46,295 bases of DNA, taken from NCBI GenBank assembly GCA_007116145.1, contig SKJB01000131.1:1-46295 (forward strand), given 5' to 3'. The DNA comes from Limnochordia bacterium (GTDB lineage: Bacteria; Bacillota; Limnochordia; Darwinibacteriales; DTU012). The position numbers were made by a program, and so were the translations under genes. Positions 16,869 to 23,795 of this stretch are shown here, piece by piece. The notes under the pieces are model-generated. The model searched no databases and was not told where the DNA came from. It saw only the letters and a list, made by a program, of their open reading frames with translations. Numbering within the stretch: the first letter of the stretch is position 1; each line of letters begins with the position of its first letter.

Positions 16869-18094
16869 GTGTAGTTGCCGATGCAAAACGCAAGATAATA
16901 CCCTATTGCGAAAAGTTAGAGTCTGTTCGCTTACTTAATCAAAAGAAGGTTCTAGATGCATTTCACCAAGCAAGAGTGGGAACTCACTGCTTTACAGATT
17001 CCACTGGATATGGATACCATGATGAAGGAAGGGAATGCTTAGAAAGAGTTTTTGCCACTGTTTTTAAGACCCCAGCAGCTCTGGTTCGCCCCCAAATCGT
17101 CTCAGGTACGCATGCCATTACTCTTTGTTTGTCTTTACTTGGTGTTGGTGAAGAATTAGTATCTATCAGTGGAGCACCCTATGACACCCTGCAGCAGGTA
17201 ATTGGTTCAAAGGGTGCGTCTAAGCGCTCTCTTATCAATCGAGGCATACATTATCAAGAGGTGGCACTTAAAGAGGATGGGCACCTCGATATGGTCGAAA
17301 TAGCGAATACAGTTACCACAAAGACTCGAATGGTATTATTACAGCGCTCCCGCGGCTATAGTTGGCGTCCGGCCATTAGCATCGCAGACATAAAGACAGC
17401 GTTTGCAGTTGTGCACGAGAAGAATCCTAACTGTATCTGCTTTGTGGATAACTGTTACGGAGAATTTGTTGAACTGCTAGAACCGACAGAAGTCGGTGCT
17501 CAACTTGTGGCTGGTAGTTTAATCAAGAATCCAGGTGGTACCTTAGCGCCAAGCGGGGGTTATATCGTAGGGCAAATGGATCTCGTCCATGAATGTGCAG
17601 AGGCTCTTACCGCACCAGGGATCGGGGCCAAGGTCGGTCCAACGTTTGGTCTGATCCGACCATTGTTACAAGGATTCTTTATGGCACCTCATATTGTAGG
17701 ACAAGCGATAATGGGAGCTATTTTGGTCTCACAGGTGTTTTCTGATCTCGGGTATCAAGTATCTCCGTTGCCACACGAGTTGCGTACGGATATTATTCAA
17801 GCCATTCGGCTCGAGCAAGAACAGAAGTTGCTGGCTTTTTGTCGTGGAATCCAAAAGGCTTCTCCTATTGATGCACAGTTCATGCCAGTCCCTGATTCTA
17901 TGCCAGGCTACGAAGATCCGATTGTGATGGCAGGGGGCACATTTATCCAAGGGTCATCCCTTGAATTAAGCGCTGATGCGCCAGTGCGCGAGCCGTATAT
18001 TGTTTACATGCAAGGGGGTTCTTCTCTAGAACAAGTAGAAATAGCCATGGAGTCCGTGATTACTGAGCTAGGTTTGGATAATACGTCACAGTAA
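16865..18094 (+). CDS. Methionine gamma-lyase-like PLP enzyme ('aluminium resistance protein' family)
   Basis: 409 residues, fold type I PLP enzyme. The N-terminus has the family's F-x-x-x-x-V-G-x-x-x-F-x-x-S-T-G-Y-G-Y-x-D-x-G-R block (residues about 35-60), then R-P-Q-I-V-S-G-T-H-A-I, the cofactor-binding D-N-C-Y-G-E-F and the lysine segment G-S-L-I-K-N-P-G-G. These are hallmarks of the family often labelled aluminium resistance or methionine gamma-lyase family protein in Bacillota, usually found near miaA, hfq, hflX or glnR; proximity to miaA fits. The true substrate is uncertain, presumably a cysteine- or methionine-derived amino acid. Its start overlaps the MFS stop. A terminator follows. 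Confidence 0.88.
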   Translation: MSVVADAKRKIIPYCEKLESVRLLNQKKVLDAFHQARVGTHCFTDSTGYGYHDEGRECLERVFATVFKTPAALVRPQIVSGTHAITLCLSLLGVGEELVSISGAPYDTLQQVIGSKGASKRSLINRGIHYQEVALKEDGHLDMVEIANTVTTKTRMVLLQRSRGYSWRPAISIADIKTAFAVVHEKNPNCICFVDNCYGEFVELLEPTEVGAQLVAGSLIKNPGGTLAPSGGYIVGQMDLVHECAEALTAPGIGAKVGPTFGLIRPLLQGFFMAPHIVGQAIMGAILVSQVFSDLGYQVSPLPHELRTDIIQAIRLEQEQKLLAFCRGIQKASPIDAQFMPVPDSMPGYEDPIVMAGGTFIQGSSLELSADAPVREPYIVYMQGGSSLEQVEIAMESVITELGLDNTSQ

Positions 18095-18110
18095 ACATAA
18101 CAGCAATAAG

Positions 18111-18150
18111 CCCTGATCTGTCGCATAGATGGAATCAGGGTTTTATGTTT
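18111..18150 (+). terminator. Terminator of the spoVK-like operon
   Basis: CCCTGAT (18111-18117) pairs with ATCAGGG (18134-18140), followed by TTTTATGTTTTT. A classical intrinsic terminator closing the 13.3-18.1 kb operon. Confidence 0.75.
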
Positions 18151-18212
18151 TTCTAGGAGGAATAACACAGAAAATGTAGAAATAGTAGAGAACACTTCTA
18201 AGGAGGGAAAAT

Positions 18213-18848
18213 ATGGAAGTCCGTGTACCCCATAGTATCCCACATGAGTTAGCTTGGGATCAATGTTCAGATGAAGAATTGGTAGTATTATCTCAAACTG
18301 GTAACATAGCAGCTGAGGAATTTTTAATCAATAGATATCAAAAAATGGTGTATTTTTGGACACGCTCCTATTTCTTACAGGGAGCCGAGGCTGATGATGT
18401 ACTTCAAGAAGGAATGATTGGTCTATATAAAGCCATTCGTGATTTCAGTGGTGGAACATCCACATTTTGGTCCTTTGCAAAACTCTGCATTATTCGGAAT
18501 GTAATCAGTGCAATTAAAGGTACAACTCGACAGAAGCATATGCCGTTAAACTCCTATACCTCCTTACAAAAACCTGTTAACGATTTTGAAGGAGATCGGA
18601 CATTACTTGAGACACTAAGTAATCAAAAAATGGATGATCCAGAAACACTAGTTATCAATAGCGAGCGACTGACGAATACTAAGCAAATGATTCGCAACAT
18701 TTTATCTGATTTTGAATACAACGTATTTAAGTTATATGTAACCGGATACTCATATCGCGAGATAGCACTGGAACTTGACACACATACGAAGTCGATAGAT
18801 AATGCATTATGTCGCATTAAAACGAAAATAGAAAAGAGATTGGAATAA
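18213..18848 (+). CDS. sigH: RNA polymerase sigma factor, SigH type
   Basis: 211 residues. Region 2 has S-D-E-E-L-V-V-L-S-Q-T-G, the core-binding Q-E-G-M-I-G-L-Y-K-A-I-R-D-F (about 66-79) and a following S-F-A-K-L-C-I-I-R-N-V-I-S-A-I-K. The segment R-Q-K-H-M-P-L-N-S-Y-T-S-L and D-R-T-L-L-E-T-L are characteristic of sporulation sigma factor SigH. Region 4 ends with S-Y-R-E-I-A-L-E-L-D-T-H-T-K-S-I-D-N-A-L-x-R-I-K. Several usually constant positions differ (W/S in region 2.3), so a diverged SigH or a second copy is possible. The gene is not beside rpmG/secE, its Bacillus location. Start ATG 18213 after AAGGAGGG. Confidence 0.85.
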   Translation: MEVRVPHSIPHELAWDQCSDEELVVLSQTGNIAAEEFLINRYQKMVYFWTRSYFLQGAEADDVLQEGMIGLYKAIRDFSGGTSTFWSFAKLCIIRNVISAIKGTTRQKHMPLNSYTSLQKPVNDFEGDRTLLETLSNQKMDDPETLVINSERLTNTKQMIRNILSDFEYNVFKLYVTGYSYREIALELDTHTKSIDNALCRIKTKIEKRLE

Positions 18849-18910
18849 ACCGATTGCCTAAATTCATAGGCTAACATAAACATACATAGCAGTAGCAAGG
18901 AGTGTCAGCC

Positions 18911-19579
18911 ATGGAAGTTAGTAATTCAGTTATGACGATTCGTTTGGTGGTTTCACTAATATTTGGAGGACTAATCGGTCTAGAACGTGAAAGTCATGGT
19001 CGACCGGCTGGATTTCGGACACACATCCTTGTCTGTGTCGGTTCCACTCTTGTGATGTTAGTTTCAGCATACGGATTTCAACATATGTGGGATCCCCCTA
19101 AAATGGGCTATGATCCAGGGCGAATTGCGGCGCAGGTTATCAGTGGAATTGGATTTCTCGGAGCAGGAACAATAATGCGTGAAGGTGCAAATATTCGGGG
19201 TTTGACGACTGCAGCTAGCCTCTGGATTGTGGCTGCAATCGGACTGGCTGTTGGAATTGGTATGTATTACCCAGCCATGATCGCTACAGGCTTAGTTGTA
19301 CTTACGTTGGTGGTACTTAGTCGAATTGAGCAGCCATATAGCAGTGATCAATATCAACTCCTTACGATTCAAGCCCTAGATGTACCTGGACGGTTAGCAG
19401 ATATTTTTGCTGTTCTTGCCAAGCATAACGTCGATGTCCGTAATATCGATTTGAAAAGTGGCGAAGATGGTCAATCTGATATTCAGCTATCTGTGGAACT
19501 ACCATCCAAGCTGGATCGAGCAAACTTAATTGAGAATTTGGTTACAACTAATGGTATAAACCGTGCAATGATTGAGTAG
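18911..19579 (+). CDS. MgtC/SapB family membrane protein
   Basis: 222 residues from ATG 18911, nine bases after AAGGAG; the GTG at 18902 is inside the ribosome-binding site. Four to five membrane helices carry the MgtC signature: G-L-I-G-L-E-R-E-x-x-x-R-x-A-G-F-R-T-H near the start, then R-I-A-A-Q-V-I-S-G-I-G-F-L-G-A-G-T-I and R-G-L-T-T-A-A-S-L-W. The last 80 residues form a soluble ACT-like domain (L-D-V-P-G-R-L-A-D-I-F-A-V-L). Members affect magnesium homeostasis or inhibit ATP synthase; the exact role of this one is unknown. It ends 13 bases before surE and is likely cotranscribed. Confidence 0.9.
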   Translation: MEVSNSVMTIRLVVSLIFGGLIGLERESHGRPAGFRTHILVCVGSTLVMLVSAYGFQHMWDPPKMGYDPGRIAAQVISGIGFLGAGTIMREGANIRGLTTAASLWIVAAIGLAVGIGMYYPAMIATGLVVLTLVVLSRIEQPYSSDQYQLLTIQALDVPGRLADIFAVLAKHNVDVRNIDLKSGEDGQSDIQLSVELPSKLDRANLIENLVTTNGINRAMIE

Positions 19580-19592
19580 AGGAGGTTTACCA

Positions 19593-20339
19593 ATGCGTTT
19601 TTTAGTAACTAACGATGATGGTATTTATGCACCGGGAATCCGGACACTAGTAGAGACTTTAACTAGCTTTGGCGAAGTGGTTGTTGTTGCACCCCATCAA
19701 GAACGTAGTGGAGTGGGCCATGGAATTACCGTAAATCATCCCTTAAGAGTTCATCAAATCGAACTATTTCAGGATGTTCCTGAGTGTTACATGGTTGATG
19801 GGACACCAGCAGATTGCGTAAAACTTGCTATACAGGGGTTAGATCGTAAACCCGACCTAGTAGTGAGTGGGATAAATATTGGAGCCAATTTAGGGACGGA
19901 TGTATTATATTCTGGGACGGTGTCAGCTGCAATGGAAGGCACCCTGCTTGGCATTCCCTCGATGGCCATTTCCTTATGTAAAACAGAGGAATTTCTCGCC
20001 ACAGCCGCTCATTATGTTGCGTATTTGCTATTTGATCGAAAGATCCCTTTTCCAAGTGATGGGTTATTAAACGTTAATGTTCCATCTTTACCCACCAAGC
20101 AAGTAAAAGGTATTCGGACCACAAAGCTTAGCATTCGCTTATACAATAACGAATTTGATAAACGGCAAGATCCTCAAGGTAAGTCGTATTACTGGATGAA
20201 AGGCATACCTTATGCCCCAGAATCTGGCCAAGATCATGATCATGTAGCCATCGATCAGGGTTTTGTGTCGGTAACCCCTATTCATTTTGATCTTACACAT
20301 CATGCTTTTTTATCAACGTTGAATACTGCTTTAGATTAG
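19593..20339 (+). CDS. surE: 5'-nucleotidase SurE
   Basis: 248 residues from ATG 19593 behind AGAGGAGGT; the frame open from TTG 19572 overlaps the mgtC-like gene and is not used. It shows the metal-binding T-N-D-D-G at residues 5-9, the E-R-S-G-V-G-H-G-I-T loop with the conserved Ser, and G-I-N-I-G-A-N-L-G supplying the Asn ligand. SurE dephosphorylates nucleoside monophosphates and is linked to stationary-phase survival. Length matches the family. No clear T-tract terminator follows; a 6-bp GCAGAA/TTCTGC hairpin near 20411 is weak. Confidence 0.95.
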   Translation: MRFLVTNDDGIYAPGIRTLVETLTSFGEVVVVAPHQERSGVGHGITVNHPLRVHQIELFQDVPECYMVDGTPADCVKLAIQGLDRKPDLVVSGINIGANLGTDVLYSGTVSAAMEGTLLGIPSMAISLCKTEEFLATAAHYVAYLLFDRKIPFPSDGLLNVNVPSLPTKQVKGIRTTKLSIRLYNNEFDKRQDPQGKSYYWMKGIPYAPESGQDHDHVAIDQGFVSVTPIHFDLTHHAFLSTLNTALD

Positions 20340-20470
20340 GGAGAATTCTTGGGATTTTTCACCCTCTGTTAAACTTTTTTCCCAAACCTTCTAGAGACTA
20401 GGTTAAAGGCAGAAGTGGATTTCTGCTTGCTGCTTTACCCCCATATACTGTAGAGTTAGAGCGAACATTT

Positions 20471-20504
20471 TTAGTATAGTTCTGGTTAGGGTGTCCTATA
20501 CTAA
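20471..20504. repeat. Inverted repeat upstream of three small genes
   Basis: TTAGTATAG (20471-20479) and CTATACTAA (20496-20504) are perfect 9-base arms with 16 bases between. It lies 70-100 bases ahead of the first small gene, with a TATAAT at 20542-20547 downstream but no matching -35. It could be an operator; this is a guess. Confidence 0.4.
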
Positions 20505-20574
20505 TGGCAACATGCCGCAAACACTTTTTGCAGATTGCGCATATAATAGTACGCAAAGAAGGAGGGACGGTGTT

Positions 20575-20772
20575 GTGACTGATGAAAAGATGCAATTATT
20601 AGAAAACCTTAACCAAGATTCTTCCTTTCATGAAGTGGATGAAAACGTAGAGTACCTGGGTTCGTTTAAAAAGGCATCAGGAAAACTATGTGATTATTAT
20701 CGAATGACGGCCGATCCTTGTGGTATCTGTTTTTATATTGAGAGAAATGCTCAACCAACTGAGCGGAATTAA
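20575..20772 (+). CDS. Uncharacterised small protein
   Basis: About 65 residues from GTG 20575, seven bases after AAGGAGGG. The open frame further upstream (from 20491) is not credible as coding because it runs through an inverted repeat. The product is acidic at the front (L-L-E-N-L-N-Q-D-S-S-F-H-E-V-D-E-N-V-E-Y-L) and contains C-D-Y-Y-R-M-T-A-D-P-C-G-I-C-F-Y, with three cysteines near the end (C-x12-C-x2-C if the first is counted from L-C-D). No family recognised. Confidence 0.5.
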   Translation: MTDEKMQLLENLNQDSSFHEVDENVEYLGSFKKASGKLCDYYRMTADPCGICFYIERNAQPTERN

Positions 20773-20884
20773 ACCGAGAAAATCTAATAATCTGCTTATC
20801 CAGCGGGAATAAGTAAAGAGAATGTCGAATCTAATATAGAAATAGACTTGTGACTTCCTGAAAAATATTAAGGGGGAATGAATC

Positions 20885-21277
20885 ATGATCAAGGTGGCAA
20901 AGGAAGATGTGCTAAAAGGACTTAAGAAGTTCAAACGCCTCGCTAAACAAGATTTATTGGTCAGCCAACTTACACCCGATCCCATGTTTTGGATTACTCA
21001 AGCTGAGGGGCGGCGAATTACGTATGCACAATTGATGGATTTAATTGAAGAGCACGGGCTAGATCATGCGTATCGTTATGCCATTCAACAATACGCTGAT
21101 CGGCCTGTTTTATTTATCTCTGATCAAAAAGACCCTGCAATGACAGGAAAAAAGCAAGCTTTTGAAATGTTTTTTGCCCTCTTAGGGGTACAGATACCGA
21201 AACAAAAGGAAATCCGAATCAGTAATCAAAATTTGACAACAAATGCAGGAAATATTGCTCTCAATGCCCAATCATAA
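20885..21277 (+). CDS. Uncharacterised conserved protein
   Basis: 130 residues from ATG 20885 with AGGGGGAA upstream. No signal peptide, membrane helix or cysteine. The first 30 residues are a lysine-rich amphipathic helix (V-L-K-G-L-K-K-F-K-R-L-A-K-Q-D); the middle is mixed helix and strand (Y-A-Q-L-M-D-L-I-E-E-H-G-L-D-H-A). I do not recognise the family. The flanking small genes on the same strand suggest a three-gene unit ending at the strong hairpin before lexA. Confidence 0.55.
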   Translation: MIKVAKEDVLKGLKKFKRLAKQDLLVSQLTPDPMFWITQAEGRRITYAQLMDLIEEHGLDHAYRYAIQQYADRPVLFISDQKDPAMTGKKQAFEMFFALLGVQIPKQKEIRISNQNLTTNAGNIALNAQS

Positions 21278-21310
21278 CAGTATCACATTGATTAATGATG
21301 GAGGTAAAAC

Positions 21311-21661
21311 ATGGGATTTTTGGGCAATTTATGGCAGTCAGTAAAAAAAGATTCAGCTTCTCAGGGTTACAGTAGGATGCAAGGCAATGGAGTCTGGGTC
21401 TTTGTACAGTGCACTAAGTGTCAAGAGAAGATACGGTTGCGATTGCGCCGCACGGATGAGTTACAACGCTCGGAAGAGAAAGGTGCTGGTGCATTTTTTG
21501 TAAACAAGACTATTATGGGGAAACAATGTTTTACCCGGATAGATGCACATTTTCAGTTTGATGCAACCTATCGGATACTCAAAGAGCACAGTGAGCTAAA
21601 GAATGGTAAATTGATTTCGGAACGTGAGTTCGAACAAGAGCAGGACGGCTCCGCACAATAG
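21311..21661 (+). CDS. Uncharacterised small protein with C-x-x-C
   Basis: 116 residues from ATG 21311, preceded by GGAGGT. It holds V-Q-C-T-K-C-Q-E-K-I-R-L-R-L-R-R-T near residue 37 and a further Cys in G-K-Q-C-F, so a partial zinc-ribbon-like site is possible, though only three cysteines are present. The tail is acidic and Gln-rich. No family recognised. Third gene of the small-gene group, ending 8 bases before a 24-bp perfect hairpin. Confidence 0.55.
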   Translation: MGFLGNLWQSVKKDSASQGYSRMQGNGVWVFVQCTKCQEKIRLRLRRTDELQRSEEKGAGAFFVNKTIMGKQCFTRIDAHFQFDATYRILKEHSELKNGKLISEREFEQEQDGSAQ

Positions 21662-21669
21662 GTTAGCAG

Positions 21670-21730
21670 CGAAATGAATACGAAAAGATGCCACGGTCAA
21701 GTATGCTGGCATCTTTTCGTATTCATTTCG
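21670..21730. terminator. Bidirectional terminator with perfect 24-bp arms
   Basis: Arms 21670-21693 and 21707-21730 are exact reverse complements with a 13-base loop. The stem contains a run of A on the left and of T on the right, so it can end transcription both from the small-gene group and from lexA on the other strand. Confidence 0.85.
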
Positions 21731-21745
21731 AACTATACAAGAACA

Positions 21746-22387
21746 CTATGGGATTCGACGTATTAGTCCAATGACCTTACCTAAGATAGCTACATTATTT
21801 AAAATAATCGGTGACATGGTTGTATTCTCTGGTTGTAAACGAATATGGTCTCCCTCATGGAAAAACCGTTTTACAGTAGCTTCCTCGCCATCTACTAGCG
21901 CTACAACAATTTCACCGTTGGTGGCTGTTTCTCTTTTCTCCACTAAAACATAGTCTTTATTAAAAATTCCAGCATCAATCATGCTGTCACCCTGAATCCT
22001 TAAGATGAAAACATCCTGTTTGTCTACAAAGTCCTGAGGTAGCGGGAAAAAATCATCAATATTCTCAAACGCTAAGATGGGTTCGCCAGCTGTAACCTGT
22101 CCGACAATCGGAACGTTTATCATTGATTTTTGGACTTCTATGGGGTTTCCATCTAACTTCTTTAGAATCTCAATGGCCCGCGGCTTCGTCGGATCCCGGC
22201 GGATGTATCCTAGGGTTTCTAACACTCCGAGATGAAAATGTACCGTAGAACTCGATGCTAAACCAACCTTAGCGCCTATCTCACGTACTGAAGGTGGATA
22301 ACCCTTCTGCTGTACCTCACTTAAAATAAATTGAAATATTTCTAATTGACGCTTGCCAATCGTTTTTTTTCGCTTTTTCGTGTCCAT
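21746..22387 (-). CDS. lexA: SOS repressor LexA
   Basis: 213 residues. The N-terminal winged helix-turn-helix (residues 11-70) has [20 protein letters not shown], the usual recognition region. The C-terminal S24 domain has the self-cleavage site Ala100-Gly101 (Q-V-T-A-G-E-P), the nucleophile Ser135 (G-D-S-M-I-D-A-G) and general base Lys173. It is divergent from a yneA-like gene as in Bacillus, and the shared intergenic region contains LexA-box-like sequences overlapping both promoters, indicating autoregulation and SOS control of cell division. Confidence 0.97.
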   Translation of the reverse strand: MDTKKRKKTIGKRQLEIFQFILSEVQQKGYPPSVREIGAKVGLASSSTVHFHLGVLETLGYIRRDPTKPRAIEILKKLDGNPIEVQKSMINVPIVGQVTAGEPILAFENIDDFFPLPQDFVDKQDVFILRIQGDSMIDAGIFNKDYVLVEKRETATNGEIVVALVDGEEATVKRFFHEGDHIRLQPENTTMSPIILNNVAILGKVIGLIRRIP

Positions 22388-22434
22388 AATTTCGCTCCTT
22401 ATTTGACCTTTAGAGAGGGTTATATTCTAGGCTC

Positions 22435-22474
22435 ATTATACCATAAGCTCTTCATAAATGCAAAAATTTGTTCG
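22435..22474 (-). promoter_or_regulatory. lexA promoter with overlapping LexA box
   Basis: On the minus strand: TTGCAT (22463-22458), 17 bases, TATAAT (22440-22435). A box reading CGAACAAATTTTTG at 22474-22461 matches 13 of 14 positions of the Gram-positive consensus CGAACRNRYGTTYG and overlaps the -35. Confidence 0.75.
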
Positions 22475-22501
22475 ACTATTGCCGCACAGGTCAAATTACC
22501 A

Positions 22502-22556
22502 TTGACAAAACGTATGTTCTGCATTATAATGTAGACATGGGTAGAACACATGTGCG
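22502..22556 (+). promoter_or_regulatory. yneA-like promoter with two LexA-box candidates
   Basis: TTGACA (22502-22507), 17 bases, TATAAT (22525-22530) is a perfect SigA consensus. AAAACGTATGTTCT at 22507-22520 lies in the spacer (core AAC-N4-GTT kept) and AGAACACATGTGCG at 22543-22556, just past the start point, matches 12 of 14 consensus positions. A strong promoter held off by LexA fits a cell-division inhibitor. Confidence 0.75.
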
Positions 22557-22578
22557 CAAAACAGAGGGGGAGCTTATA

Positions 22579-22869
22579 GTGAAATCTTACAAGAAACTTT
22601 ACTCAGTAGTTGGTATAACACTTATTGCAACTGTAATGGTCTTAACGGCCGTTATAGTATTCCAAAACACAGATGTCCAACAGAAAATAGATTATAAGGA
22701 AATAATCGTAAATCCTGGTGACACATTATGGGGAATTGCCAAAGCAACGGCGCCCGATCAGGATCCACGTAGAATTATTTGGGATATAAGACAGATAAAC
22801 GAATTAGAACAAGCGATCGTTTATCCCGGGCAGATACTTGTAATACCAACCTATGTCGAGAGTATGTAA
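22579..22869 (+). CDS. yneA: YneA-like SOS cell-division inhibitor (membrane anchor plus LysM)
   Basis: About 96 residues from GTG 22579, eight bases after GAGGGGGA; frames opening earlier run through the promoter. One N-terminal membrane helix (about residues 8-28) is followed by a linker and a single LysM domain (I-V-N-P-G-D-T-L-W-G-I-A to P-G-Q-I-L-V-I-P). This is the architecture of YneA, which blocks septation during SOS in Bacillus, and the gene is in the same divergent position relative to lexA. A generic LysM protein is possible, but location and LexA boxes favour YneA. Confidence 0.85.
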   Translation: MKSYKKLYSVVGITLIATVMVLTAVIVFQNTDVQQKIDYKEIIVNPGDTLWGIAKATAPDQDPRRIIWDIRQINELEQAIVYPGQILVIPTYVESM

Positions 22870-22912
22870 GATAAAAGACGCCTCAATACCTGGTCGGGGG
22901 CGTCTTTTATCT
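22869..22912 (+). terminator. Terminator after yneA-like gene
   Basis: Perfect 14-bp arms at 22869-22882 and 22899-22912 with a 16-base loop; the right arm contains TCTTTTAT. Confidence 0.8.
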
Positions 22913-23114
22913 ATTCATTATTATAGTTGAATCCAGATAGAGGAAATATAACAAGCTCTATGGAAATTATAATCATCATGCGCTATTTAGGTTATTGGAA
23001 ATTTCAACCTGCTAGCGGAATCTCCAAGCGTTTAAGGATCTTTCAAATTTATTTAGGATTCTGCGTTATACTAGAGGTAATAATGCGGATGCAGAATTGA
23101 GGTTTTTTTTCGTG

Positions 23115-23795
23115 ATGACTCGTGTACTAATAGTAGAAGATGAAAAGAAGATTGCTCGTTTGGTAGAAACCTATTTAGAACGAGAAGGTTATCGGATCTT
23201 TGTAGCTTACGACGGCGAGGTGGCATTAGATATTATTGGTCGAGAACAACTTGACTTAATTGTGTTAGATTTAATGCTCCCTGGAGTATCTGGTTACGAG
23301 ATCTGTGAATATGTCCGCCAAAAAAGCACGATCCCAATTATTATGTTAACCGCAAAAACAGACGAAGACCAACGAGTAAAAGGCTTCAACATGGGAGCTG
23401 ATGACTATGTGATTAAGCCTTTTAGTCCAAAAGAATTAGTGGCTCGCATTAAGGCTGTTTTACGTAGATCTAGTAAGAATGAGAGTATTTTATCTAGCGA
23501 TGATCAAGCCGTTGAGCTTAATGTAGATACTCATCGCACTACGGTGAATAGCAATAATCTACAAATAACACCCACCGAGTTTCGGATCTTAGAAACATTT
23601 CTGCGTAATAAACAACGGGTTTACTCAAGAAGCGAACTAGCGGAGCGGGCGTTTGGCTGGGACTATGAGAGCTATGAAGAAACAATCTATGTACACGTAA
23701 AAAATTTGCGCAAGAAAATTAGCCAACACACGAGTAAGCAGTATATCCATACTGTATACGGTGTTGGATATCGGTGGGATGACGATGTTAAGTAG
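23115..23795 (+). CDS. OmpR/PhoB-family response regulator
   Basis: About 226 residues. The receiver domain has E-D-E-K-K near the start, the phosphorylation site Asp52 (I-V-L-D-L-M-L-P-G), the T of M-L-T-A-K-T and K-P-F-S-P-K-E-L. The C-terminal winged helix contains L-Q-I-T-P-T-E-F-R-I-L and Y-V-H-V-K-N-L-R-K-K-I ending in V-Y-G-V-G-Y-R-W. Start ATG 23115 (or GTG 23112) follows a weak GAGGT. Its stop lies inside the first codons of the kinase gene, so the two are cotranscribed. The signal and targets are unknown; no obvious target operon lies next to it except a secreted LamG-like protein downstream. Confidence 0.93.
   Translation: MTRVLIVEDEKKIARLVETYLEREGYRIFVAYDGEVALDIIGREQLDLIVLDLMLPGVSGYEICEYVRQKSTIPIIMLTAKTDEDQRVKGFNMGADDYVIKPFSPKELVARIKAVLRRSSKNESILSSDDQAVELNVDTHRTTVNSNNLQITPTEFRILETFLRNKQRVYSRSELAERAFGWDYESYEETIYVHVKNLRKKISQHTSKQYIHTVYGVGYRWDDDVK

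Noticed and set aside
18155-18185. Possible SigH-type promoter (AGGAATAA ... GAAAT) before the sigH-like gene
   Set aside because: The -10 part does not match GAAT well and the spacing is 13; too loose to list as a feature.
20519-20547. Promoter for the three small genes at TATAAT 20542-20547
   Set aside because: No acceptable -35 sequence at 16-18 bases upstream.
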